A stretch of DNA of 8,702 bases, taken from assembly GCA_025929595.1 (NCBI GenBank), contig JAICQA010000099.1:1-8702 (forward strand), in the 5' to 3' direction. The notes below the pieces were generated by a model. The model was not told the DNA's origin, made no database searches, and worked only from the letters and a program-made list of their open reading frames with translations. Both the position numbers and the translations under genes were made by a program. This DNA comes from Xanthobacteraceae bacterium (GTDB lineage: Bacteria; Pseudomonadota; Alphaproteobacteria; Rhizobiales; Xanthobacteraceae). Positions 1-4,757 of this stretch are shown here, piece after piece; position 1 is the stretch's first letter, and every line of letters starts with the position of its first letter.

Positions 1-696
1 CCGGCGGCGCACCGGCTCGGGGAGATTGCCGCGGACAATGGCGTGCAACTCGTGATCGGCGTGATCGAGCGCGACGGCGGCACGCTCTATTGCACCGTGC
101 TGTTTTACGGACCGGACGGCAAATTGCTTGGCAAGCACCGCAAGCTGATGCCGACCGCTTCCGAGCGGCTGGTGTGGGGTTTCGGCGACGGTTCGACGCT
201 GCCGGTGTTCGACACCGAACTCGGGCGCGTCGGCGCGGTGATCTGCTGGGAAAATTACATGCCGCTCCTGCGCACAGCGATGTATGCGAAGGGCATCGAG
301 CTCTATTGCGCGCCCACGGCAGACGACCGCGACACCTGGCTGCCGACCATGCAGCATGTCGCGCTCGAGGGGCGGTGCTTCGTGCTCTCTGCCTGCCAGT
401 TCCTGCTGCGCGCCGATTGCCCCGCCGACTACGCGGCCGCGCAGGGCAACGATCCGGAAACCGTCCTGATGCGCGGCGGAAGCTGCATCATCGGACCGCT
501 CGGCAATGTGATCGCGGGGCCGGTCTTCAATCAGAGCGACATCCTGGTCGCGGATCTCGACCGTGGCGAGATTGCGCGCGGGAAATACGACTTTGACGTG
601 GTCGGCCACTATGCCCGGCCGGACGTCTTTCAGCTTCACGTCAACGAACGCGTCAATGCTTCCGTGCGATTTCACGCGGAAGGGAACGAGCGCTAA
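1..696 (+). CDS. Nitrilase-family carbon-nitrogen hydrolase, 5' end outside the window
   Basis: The frame is open from base 1 and ends at TAA 694-696, so the first part of the gene lies outside the window. The visible 231 codons carry two of the three catalytic residues of the nitrilase superfamily: the lysine in the HRKLMP motif (codon 142-144) and the nucleophilic cysteine in VGAVICWENYMP (codon 244-246). The catalytic glutamate would lie upstream of the window. The WENYMPL context and the following ALEGRCFVLSACQF segment resemble branch-1 nitrilases, which hydrolyse a nitrile to a carboxylic acid and ammonia in the cytoplasm; cyanide hydratase or an amidase-type member cannot be excluded. 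The substrate cannot be read from sequence. A GTG at 43 could pose as a start, but the residues before it (LGEIAADNG) fit the family and read through. The gene has no visible EcfG promoter and is sealed off by a terminator, so it appears unrelated to the stress cluster. Confidence 0.9.
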   Translation, partial: PAAHRLGEIAADNGVQLVIGVIERDGGTLYCTVLFYGPDGKLLGKHRKLMPTASERLVWGFGDGSTLPVFDTELGRVGAVICWENYMPLLRTAMYAKGIELYCAPTADDRDTWLPTMQHVALEGRCFVLSACQFLLRADCPADYAAAQGNDPETVLMRGGSCIIGPLGNVIAGPVFNQSDILVADLDRGEIARGKYDFDVVGHYARPDVFQLHVNERVNASVRFHAEGNER

Positions 697-700
697 ACGA

Positions 701-733
701 AAAGGCGCCGCTTCTCAGCGGCGCCTTTCTTCA
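701..733. terminator. Bidirectional intrinsic terminator between convergent genes
   Basis: A perfect 12-bp stem (701-712 with 717-728, arm AAAGGCGCCGCT) closes a 4-base loop TCTC. The A-rich left and T-rich right ends give a T-run on either strand. It sits 4 bases after the nitrilase stop and 18 bases before the PRC-barrel stop, so it can serve both convergent genes. Confidence 0.85.
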
Positions 734-746
734 AACAAGTGGATTA

Positions 747-1382
747 CTAGTTGCGCGGCGCGGCCGGCTTGGTGGCCGGGCTCGGGCTTGTCTTGCGCTG
801 CGATTCCGACTTCGCGGCTGCGGCGGTCTTGAACTCAGGCGCGTTCTCCAGTTCTTCCTTGGTGAGCGTGAGCTTCGCCTGCGGATCGCCGTCCTTGTCC
901 GCCGCGATGTTCAGCGTATCGAAGGTGATCGCGACGTTCTTCTGGCCGATGCCGAGGAAGCCGCCGACGCCGACGACGGCGGCGAGGATGTTGCCCTTCT
1001 GGTCGACGAGCAGGTCGCTGACCGACCCGATCTTCTCATCCTTCGAGCCGACAACGTTCATGCCCATGATGTCGGAGGCGAGCCACTGGCCGCTCGTCTG
1101 GGTGTTGACGAACTTCTCACCGGCGCCGGCCTTCGGAGCCGCGGCCGACTTGTCCTCCATCTTCGAGGGCGACGTGGCCGATTTGTCGTCCATCTTCGAC
1201 GGCGACTGAGCCGACGGCGAAGAGGTCGAGGGCGACTGAGCCGACGAACCGCCAGCCGGCGGCGTGGAGGGCTGCGCCTGCGGCGCGGCCGGCTGCTTGT
1301 CCTGCGTCGTGGATGTCTGGGCGAGCGCGGGCGTGATGGCGAGCGCCGCGACCGTGGTCAAGAGTGCGATCTGGTTGCGCAT
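747..1382 (-). CDS. Exported PRC-barrel domain protein
   Basis: The product has 211 residues. Residues 1-21 form a signal peptide (MRNQIALL, hydrophobic core, ALA|Q cleavage site). Residues about 22-90 are a low-complexity linker rich in S, P, A, Q and K, including two 11-residue repeats built on SPSKM(D/E)DKSA. A PRC-barrel fold follows at about 98-180 (ASDIMGMNVVGSKDEKIGSV, then DQKGNILAAVVGVGGFLG), and the tail is lysine/proline-rich. PRC barrels are small beta barrels that mediate binding; in Hyphomicrobiales, exported forms of this architecture are common and mostly uncharacterised, so the exact role is unknown. I chose the ATG at 1380-1382 because it is preceded by AAGGGAG at suitable distance and starts the signal peptide; the frame stays open another 65 codons upstream but without signal-peptide or family character. 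A perfect EcfG-type promoter lies 54 bases upstream, so general stress control is likely. Confidence 0.88.
   Translation of the reverse strand: MRNQIALLTTVAALAITPALAQTSTTQDKQPAAPQAQPSTPPAGGSSAQSPSTSSPSAQSPSKMDDKSATSPSKMEDKSAAAPKAGAGEKFVNTQTSGQWLASDIMGMNVVGSKDEKIGSVSDLLVDQKGNILAAVVGVGGFLGIGQKNVAITFDTLNIAADKDGDPQAKLTLTKEELENAPEFKTAAAAKSESQRKTSPSPATKPAAPRN
1144..1209 (-). repeat. Tandem 33-bp repeat inside the PRC-barrel gene linker
   Basis: Two adjacent 33-bp units (1144-1176 and 1177-1209) differ at only a few bases and encode two copies of an 11-residue SPSKM(D/E)DKSA-type unit. A related 12-mer, GACTGAGCCGAC, recurs at 1204-1215 and 1234-1245. The array lies in the flexible linker between signal peptide and barrel, where copy number could vary without harming the fold. 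Confidence 0.8.
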
Positions 1383-1435
1383 TTGTGTCTCCCTTCGTGA
1401 ATAGTTGGGGGGCCGTGACGGCCCCTCGCGCCGAT

Positions 1436-1460
1436 AACGGACAAAACCCGGTGATGTTCC
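1436..1460 (-). promoter_or_regulatory. EcfG-type promoter for the PRC-barrel gene
   Basis: On the minus strand this reads GGAAC (1460-1456), 16 bases, then CGTT (1439-1436), an exact match to the alphaproteobacterial EcfG consensus. The -10 element is 54 bases from the PRC-barrel ATG, which gives a leader of roughly 45 nt. Confidence 0.85.
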
Positions 1461-1525
1461 GTGGAACCGGGAACGATAATGGATTTCGCGCGGCACAACA
1501 GCGGTGAGAATGCGCCGTGCCGCCA

Positions 1526-2074
1526 TCAACGGAGCGCGGCGAAATCGCGCGATGTGTCGCGCAGATCGGTCACGCAACGGCTCGACATGCGCGTGAGCGC
1601 TTCCGGAGCCGGCCGTGCGAACTCGGATTCACAGCCATGCGGCTTCGCCGAACGGTCGGCTTCGCCAGCGGGGATCCGTTCGACCTTGGTGGTCTCGGAC
1701 TCGCGGATCGTCACTTCGGGAAGTTCGACGTTCTTGCTCACTACGGTGACGTTGGCGAGCGGATCGGTCTGAAACAGAATATTGCCGTTGCGATCGCGAT
1801 AGACGATCGAGGCACCGCGCACGCCGACCACTTCCACCGATTTGATCTCGGCACGCGTCTGCGGCGCGGTCGGAACGGGCAGGGCGTCCGTCTTGCTGTC
1901 GCGGTTCACGGCAAATTCCGCAGTGTTTTGCGGCGGCGCGGACGCGGCGGCCAGATTGTCTCCGAGAATGACGATAGAGAGCGCGGCGCAGGCCAGTCCT
2001 ACCGCGGCGCCGCCGGAAATCGCGGTTACGACGGCGCTTCCGCTCTTCATGACTGTTCTGTTTCTGTGCAACAT
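1526..2074 (-). CDS. Unrecognised membrane-anchored protein, EcfG-controlled
   Basis: I do not recognise a named family. The 182-residue product has a short basic N-terminus, one hydrophobic segment at about 13-38 (an uncleaved anchor or a signal peptide), and a region expected to lie outside the inner membrane. That region has a linker (45-75), a beta-rich part at about 78-128 (VEVVGVRGASIVYRDRNG then ILFQTDPLANVTVVSKNVE), and a basic C-terminus with two cysteines (148 and 167) that could form a disulfide in the periplasm. The ATG at 2074 is preferred over the in-frame ATG at 2050 because GGGAGGG lies 5-6 bases before it and nothing comparable precedes the second. A perfect EcfG promoter at 2138-2162 points to it. 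The convergent gene 747-1382 lies on the same strand 143 bases downstream but has its own promoter, so the two are probably separate units of one regulon. Role in envelope stress is inference only. Confidence 0.75.
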   Translation of the reverse strand: MLHRNRTVMKSGSAVVTAISGGAAVGLACAALSIVILGDNLAAASAPPQNTAEFAVNRDSKTDALPVPTAPQTRAEIKSVEVVGVRGASIVYRDRNGNILFQTDPLANVTVVSKNVELPEVTIRESETTKVERIPAGEADRSAKPHGCESEFARPAPEALTRMSSRCVTDLRDTSRDFAALR

Positions 2075-2137
2075 CGGGCCCTCCCGAACTCATCTGCAAC
2101 GTGAGAAAGGCGGCACGTCGCGCCGCGTCGGCGGGAA

Positions 2138-2162
2138 AACGCGCGGCTTCAAGCCGGGTTCC
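2138..2162 (-). promoter_or_regulatory. EcfG-type promoter for the membrane-anchored protein gene
   Basis: On the minus strand, GGAAC (2162-2158), 16 bases, then CGTT (2141-2138). The -10 is 64 bases from the ATG at 2074. The spacer contains a 13-bp palindrome CGGCTTCAAGCCG (2144-2156), exactly between the two promoter elements. Confidence 0.82.
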
Positions 2163-2195
2163 GGGCGAAATCGCGGCGAACAAGGTTGTGAGCGT

Positions 2196-2220
2196 GGAAC
2201 CTTCGGGGATACTCGGCGTT
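2196..2220 (+). promoter_or_regulatory. EcfG-type promoter driving the candidate sRNA
   Basis: GGAAC (2196-2200), 16 bases, CGTT (2217-2220). The nearest downstream gene, csbD, begins 189 bases later, has its own EcfG promoter, and is separated from this one by a terminator-like hairpin. Expected transcription start is about 2227, just before the first hairpin of the candidate sRNA. Confidence 0.72.
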
Positions 2221-2226
2221 TTTCCG

Positions 2227-2309
2227 GGCCGGCGCAGTCTCGACCCTCCCCCTAGGACAAGCCGGTACTTCGGGCGCTACCGCTACGCGGTCGCGCCCGA
2301 TTTATTTTT
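2227..2309 (+). ncRNA. Candidate EcfG-dependent small RNA (GsrN-like architecture)
   Basis: No protein-coding signal is evident. The segment starts about 7 bases after a perfect EcfG -10 element and ends in an intrinsic terminator, giving about 82 nt. The 5' part can pair CCGGC (2229-2233) with GCCGG (2261-2265) and, inside it, GTC (2237-2239) with GAC (2256-2258). This leaves a loop TCGACCCTCCCCCTAG (2240-2255) that is strongly C-rich and complementary to Shine-Dalgarno sequences. The 3' part is the terminator hairpin 2271-2299 with a T-rich tail. A sigma-T/EcfG-dependent sRNA with an exposed C-rich 5' loop and 3' terminator is known in Caulobacter (GsrN), with a Brucella counterpart; I compare architecture only and cannot claim homology. 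The alternative is a long attenuated csbD leader. Transcription is not shown by the sequence itself. Confidence 0.5.
2271..2309 (+). terminator. Intrinsic terminator at the end of the candidate sRNA
   Basis: CGGGCGCTACCG (2271-2282) pairs with CGGTCGCGCCCG (2288-2299), 12 positions with a single T/C mismatch, around loop CTACG. It is followed directly by ATTTATTTTT (2300-2309). It lies between two same-strand EcfG promoters, which implies that the upstream promoter feeds a separate short transcript. Confidence 0.72.
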
Positions 2310-2334
2310 GCCATCTCTGAACCTGCCACGCGCC

Positions 2335-2359
2335 GGAACAAGTGCGTTCACCGCACGTT
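2335..2359 (+). promoter_or_regulatory. EcfG-type promoter for csbD
   Basis: GGAAC (2335-2339), 16 bases, CGTT (2356-2359). The -10 ends 49 bases before the csbD ATG. The spacer includes the inverted repeat GTGCG/CGCAC (2342-2346 with 2352-2356). Confidence 0.87.
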
Positions 2360-2408
2360 CATCCTGCGGCTACTCGCCAAATCAAAAATCGAAAAGCAGG
2401 AGAGCGAC

Positions 2409-2609
2409 ATGAACTGGGATCGCATTGAAGGCAATTGGAATCAGTTCAAGGGCAAGGTGCAACAGCAGTGGGGCAACTTGACCGAAGACGACCTCGACGT
2501 GGTGGAGGGCAACCGCAAGGAACTCTCCGGCAAGATCCAGGAGCGCTACGGCGTTGCCAAGGACGAAGCCGAAAAACAGATCGACGACTGGCTGTCACGC
2601 TCGCACTGA
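2409..2609 (+). CDS. CsbD-family stress protein
   Basis: The 66-residue product matches the CsbD family over its full length: MNWDRIEGNWNQFKGKVQQQ at the N-terminus, then WGNLTEDDLDVVEGN and a C-terminal helix GKIQERYGVAKDEAEKQI. It is small, highly charged, without a signal peptide, and predicted mostly helical. CsbD proteins are abundant stress-induced proteins in many bacteria (a sigma-B target in Bacillus), and their molecular function is not established. AGGAG at 2399-2403 sits 5-6 bases before the ATG. A perfect EcfG promoter just upstream, and phyR/nepR/ecfG just downstream, make this a very likely GSR effector gene. Confidence 0.93.
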   Translation: MNWDRIEGNWNQFKGKVQQQWGNLTEDDLDVVEGNRKELSGKIQERYGVAKDEAEKQIDDWLSRSH

Positions 2610-2627
2610 CCGGACGGGACAATGAAT

Positions 2628-2675
2628 GCGCCCCGCAGAAACGGCTTTACGACGTACCTGCGGGGCGCTTGTCTC
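2628..2675. terminator. Candidate terminator between convergent csbD and phyR
   Basis: A perfect 11-bp stem, GCGCCCCGCAG (2628-2638) with CTGCGGGGCGC (2658-2668), encloses a 19-base loop and is followed by TTGTCT. The stem is strong, but the loop is long and the T-run is weak on both strands. Its position 19 bases after the csbD stop, and between convergent genes, supports the call. Confidence 0.5.
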
Positions 2676-2711
2676 AGGCGAGCACGGCGCGCCGACCGCG
2701 CGCCTGATCGC

Positions 2712-3515
2712 TCAGGCGGAGGCCCGTGCCTGCGGCCGCTGCGCCTTGCGCTCGAAAAACAGCGCCTGGCTGATGACGGCCGAAACCGTCGCCGGCTGAT
2801 AGGGCTTCGGAATCAGGAATGCCGGTTCGGGCCGCTCGCCCGTCAGGAAACGTTCGGGATAGGCCGTAATGAAAATGACCGGCACGTTGAAGCTTTGCAG
2901 CAGGTCGTTCACCGCGTCGAGGCCGGAGCTCCCGTCGGCAAGCTGAATGTCGGCGAGGATCAGACCCGGCCGCTTGCCGCTGCCGAGCTTGAGCGCTTCC
3001 TTATGGGTGCGGGCAACGCCCAACACGTTGTGCCCGAGGCGCTCGACCAGACCTTCGATGTCCATCGCGATCAGCGGCTCGTCCTCGATAATAAGAACAT
3101 CGGTTGCAATTTCACCGGCGAGTTCCTGTCCGGCCTCGTCGAGCATTTTGCGCAGCGCCGGGACGTCGACGTCGAGCACGCGCGCCGCCTCGTCTTCGGT
3201 GAATCCTTCGAGCGAGATGAGCAGGAAGGCCTGCCGGGGCAGCGGCGTGAGGCGCGACAGCCGCACTTCCGCGGGCAGTTGCTCGCCCGCCGTGTCGGTT
3301 ACGCCGTTGACGGGAACGGAATTCCAGATTTTCGTGAAGGTGCGGTACAGGCCCACGCGCGGGTCTTCGTCTTCGGGCAGATTGCCGGGGTCTTCCAGCA
3401 GGGCTTCAAGGACCGCCGTGACATAGGCGTCTCCCGAATCCTGACTACCCGTCAATGCGCGCGCGTAACGCCGCAGAAACGGCAAATGTCTTGCCACAGC
3501 TTGCGATCTCGACAC
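2712..3515 (-). CDS. phyR: PhyR, general stress response anti-anti-sigma response regulator
   Basis: The 267-residue product has the PhyR arrangement: an N-terminal sigma-like domain (about 1-135: ARHLPFLRRYARALTGSQ, a region-4-like part LPRQAFLLISLEGFTEDEAARVL) and a C-terminal receiver domain (about 138-258). Receiver residues are visible: acidic pair E144/D145, phosphoacceptor D189 in LILADIQL, T217 in VIFITAYPERFL (the FATGUY-type motif), and K237 in LIPKPYQP. In the known pathway, phosphorylation opens the protein so that the sigma-like domain binds NepR and releases EcfG. I chose the GTG at 3515: GGGAGGG precedes it by 6 bases and the protein then starts at the usual family position. 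An in-frame ATG at 3599 would add 28 residues without family character and would also cover the promoter. phyR is divergent from nepR-ecfG and has its own EcfG promoter, so positive feedback is likely. No cognate histidine kinase is in the window. Confidence 0.96.
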   Translation of the reverse strand: MSRSQAVARHLPFLRRYARALTGSQDSGDAYVTAVLEALLEDPGNLPEDEDPRVGLYRTFTKIWNSVPVNGVTDTAGEQLPAEVRLSRLTPLPRQAFLLISLEGFTEDEAARVLDVDVPALRKMLDEAGQELAGEIATDVLIIEDEPLIAMDIEGLVERLGHNVLGVARTHKEALKLGSGKRPGLILADIQLADGSSGLDAVNDLLQSFNVPVIFITAYPERFLTGERPEPAFLIPKPYQPATVSAVISQALFFERKAQRPQARASA

Positions 3516-3521
3516 TGGCAA

Positions 3522-3528
3522 CCCTCCC
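3522..3528 (-). promoter_or_regulatory. Ribosome binding site that fixes the phyR GTG start
   Basis: GGGAGGG on the minus strand, 6 bases before GTG 3515-3513. With the following T it forms an 8-base perfect complement to the loop of the candidate sRNA (2243-2250). Confidence 0.8.
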
Positions 3529-3549
3529 GGATGGTACTTCCGGACACTC

Positions 3550-3574
3550 AACGCCGGGGCCAAATAAAGGTTCC
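3550..3574 (-). promoter_or_regulatory. EcfG-type promoter for phyR
   Basis: On the minus strand, GGAAC (3574-3570), 16 bases, CGTT (3553-3550). The -10 element lies 34 bases before the phyR GTG start. This implies that EcfG raises the level of its own activator. Confidence 0.88.
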
Positions 3575-3581
3575 ATGGAAT

Positions 3582-3607
3582 GGAACTGGCGGCCATCATA
3601 GCGCGTT
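3582..3607 (+). promoter_or_regulatory. EcfG-type promoter for nepR-ecfG
   Basis: GGAAC (3582-3586), 17 bases, CGTT (3604-3607), 58 bases before the nepR ATG. Its -35 element is only 7 bases from the -35 element of the divergent phyR promoter, with palindrome TTCCATGGAA (3571-3580) overlapping the gap. Confidence 0.87.
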
Positions 3608-3665
3608 ATCTGCCTCATAAGGCGGGTTTTTTGCGGCCTCAGAGCGGGGTCACAGGGTCGAGACA

Positions 3666-3902
3666 ATGAAAAGCAAGGAAGGGAAGCCGGGTTTGCCCAT
3701 GCGTTCGGAAGCCACCAGATCGACAGGCGGTTCTTCGGGTGCCCTGGACAAGGAAACCCAGACCAAGATCGGGCAGCAGTTGCGCGCCATGTATGACGAC
3801 GTGGTCAGACAGGGCGTGCCGGACCGTTTTTCGGATCTGCTGAAACGCCTTGAGCGGGGGGAGACCGCTGAACGCGCCGACGAAGAGGAATCGAAGCCAT
3901 GA
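3666..3902 (+). CDS. nepR: NepR, anti-sigma factor of EcfG
   Basis: The 78-residue product contains the NepR core at about 33-63 (TKIGQQLRAMYDDVV, then VPDRFSDLLKRLE), two short helices that clamp either EcfG or the sigma-like domain of PhyR. The flanks (residues 1-30 and 65-78) are polar and probably disordered, as usual in the family. It holds EcfG inactive without stress. The ATG at 3666 has a weak AGGG (3654-3657) 8 bases upstream; the internal ATG at 3699 lacks a better site. The stop overlaps the ecfG start in ATGA (3899-3902), so the two are translationally coupled, which fits the need for balanced anti-sigma and sigma amounts. Transcription is from the EcfG promoter at 3582-3607. Confidence 0.95.
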   Translation: MKSKEGKPGLPMRSEATRSTGGSSGALDKETQTKIGQQLRAMYDDVVRQGVPDRFSDLLKRLERGETAERADEEESKP

Positions 3903-4447
3903 AGATCGATGATGCGCTTCGCGATTCCGTGCTGGCAGCGGTGCCGAAACTTCGCGCCTTTGCCATCTCATTGAGCGGCAATGTCGACCGCGCCGACGAC
4001 CTGGTGCAAGAGACGCTGCTGCGCGCGCTCACGCATATCGACTCGTTCCAGCCGGGCACGAACCTGCAGGCCTGGCTGTTCACGATCCTGCGTAATCTTT
4101 TCCGCTCGGAATATCGCAAGCGCAGGCGCGAGGTCGAAGACGCCGATGGCCACTATGCCGACAGCCTCGTGACGCATCCGGAGCAGGACAGCCAGATGGA
4201 ATTCAAGGAGTTGCGTGCGGCGCTCTCCAAGCTCCCACAAGACCAGCGCGAGGCGCTGATCCTGGTGGGCGCATCGGGCTTCTCTTATGAAGAGGCCGCA
4301 AAGATCTGCGAATGCGCCGTCGGCACGATCAAGAGCCGCGTCAACCGCGCCCGCACACGCCTTGCCAATGAATTGTCGATCGACGGTCCTTCCGATCTCG
4401 CGCCTGACGCCACGGTGCGCGCAGTCGTAGCCGACAAGACGCGCTGA
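3899..4447 (+). CDS. ecfG: EcfG-type ECF sigma factor of the general stress response
   Basis: The 182-residue product has sigma-70 region 2 at about 12-78 (DRADDLVQETLLRALTHI, then NLQAWLFTILRNLFRSEYRK) and region 4 at about 104-157 (LPQDQREALILVGASGFSYE, EEAAKICECAVGTIKSRVNRA with the recognition helix). There is no C-terminal extension typical of other ECF groups, and the genetic context with nepR and phyR identifies it as the EcfG group. It directs RNA polymerase to GGAAC-N16/17-CGTT promoters, several of which occur around it. It overlaps nepR by 4 bases. The 22 residues after region 4 (GPSDLAPDATVRAVVADKTR) are of unknown role. No convincing terminator follows, so some read-through into the DUF1328 gene 103 bases downstream is possible. 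Confidence 0.96.
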   Translation: MKIDDALRDSVLAAVPKLRAFAISLSGNVDRADDLVQETLLRALTHIDSFQPGTNLQAWLFTILRNLFRSEYRKRRREVEDADGHYADSLVTHPEQDSQMEFKELRAALSKLPQDQREALILVGASGFSYEEAAKICECAVGTIKSRVNRARTRLANELSIDGPSDLAPDATVRAVVADKTR

Positions 4448-4467
4448 GTTTCGCGCGCTCCCGCAAG

Positions 4468-4492
4468 GGAACTTTCCCCACGCTCCCGTGTT
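4468..4492 (+). promoter_or_regulatory. Degenerate EcfG-like promoter before the DUF1328 gene
   Basis: GGAAC (4468-4472), 16 bases, then TGTT (4489-4492) in place of CGTT. It lies 58 bases before the DUF1328 ATG, the same distance seen for the exact promoters here. One mismatch in the -10 makes this tentative. Confidence 0.35.
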
Positions 4493-4550
4493 TTTCCGGA
4501 CAGTTCATTCGCCGTTGCGGGGGCGGCGCATGACGTCAATGGAGAGCGGC

Positions 4551-4730
4551 ATGTTCGGCTGGGCCATCACGTTCCTGGTGATTGCGCTGATCGCGGCGGT
4601 GCTTGGGTTCGGCGGCATCGCGGGCGTTGCGATCGAGCTGGCGAAGATCGTGTTCTTCGTTGCGATCGTGCTGTTTCTGATCGCCGCGGTGGTCGGTCTG
4701 TTCCGTGGACGCACGCCGAACGTTCCCTGA
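4551..4730 (+). CDS. DUF1328 small inner-membrane protein
   Basis: The 59-residue product matches the DUF1328 family (usually 50-60 residues): FGWAITFLVIALIAAVLGFG and GIAGVAIELAKIVFFVAIVL. Two hydrophobic segments at about 3-23 and 31-50 predict a double-spanning inner-membrane protein with a short basic C-terminus. Function is unknown. The ATG at 4551 is chosen because GGAGAG (4541-4546) lies just before it and the family starts there; upstream in-frame starts at 4488, 4530 and 4539 add residues unlike the family. The gene follows ecfG by 103 bases and precedes the DUF992 gene by 27 bases, so it may head a two-gene unit under partial GSR control. Confidence 0.88.
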   Translation: MFGWAITFLVIALIAAVLGFGGIAGVAIELAKIVFFVAIVLFLIAAVVGLFRGRTPNVP

Positions 4731-4757
4731 ATTTCATTCAGCCTGAAGGAGAACGAC

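Larger units (their letters stand above)
2075..2408. other. Intergenic regulatory region without a recognised protein gene
   Basis: This 334-base stretch separates two divergent genes. It contains, in order: the leader and EcfG promoter of the minus-strand membrane-protein gene (2138-2162), a plus-strand EcfG promoter (2196-2220), a candidate small RNA ending in a terminator (about 2227-2309), and a second plus-strand EcfG promoter (2335-2359) with the csbD leader. Open frames across it show neither a plausible ribosome binding site nor a recognisable domain. Confidence 0.7.

Noticed and set aside
1463..1474. Two further GGAAC sequences on the plus strand (1463-1467 and 1470-1474)
   Set aside because: No CGTT follows at 16 or 17 bases and no plus-strand gene lies downstream.
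1383..1577. N-terminal extension of the PRC-barrel protein by 65 codons
   Set aside because: It would put the signal peptide inside the protein and cover the EcfG promoter; the ATG at 1382 has a good ribosome binding site.
2701..2718. Hairpin CGCCTGA/TCAGGCG over the phyR stop codon
   Set aside because: Seven bp without a T-run on either strand; perhaps only the repeated 8-mer CTCAGGCG (2673-2680 and 2711-2718).
3516..3599. ATG start for PhyR 28 codons upstream
   Set aside because: The extra residues lie over the phyR EcfG promoter and are unlike the family; the GTG at 3515 has a strong Shine-Dalgarno.
2622..3620. Plus-strand open frame of 332 codons
   Set aside because: It runs antisense to phyR, whose domains and catalytic residues are clear. 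It has no family character and is an effect of GC-rich codon use.
4479..4495. Hairpin CACG/CGTG followed by five T after ecfG
   Set aside because: The stem has only 4 bp and overlaps the possible DUF1328 promoter; too weak to call a terminator.
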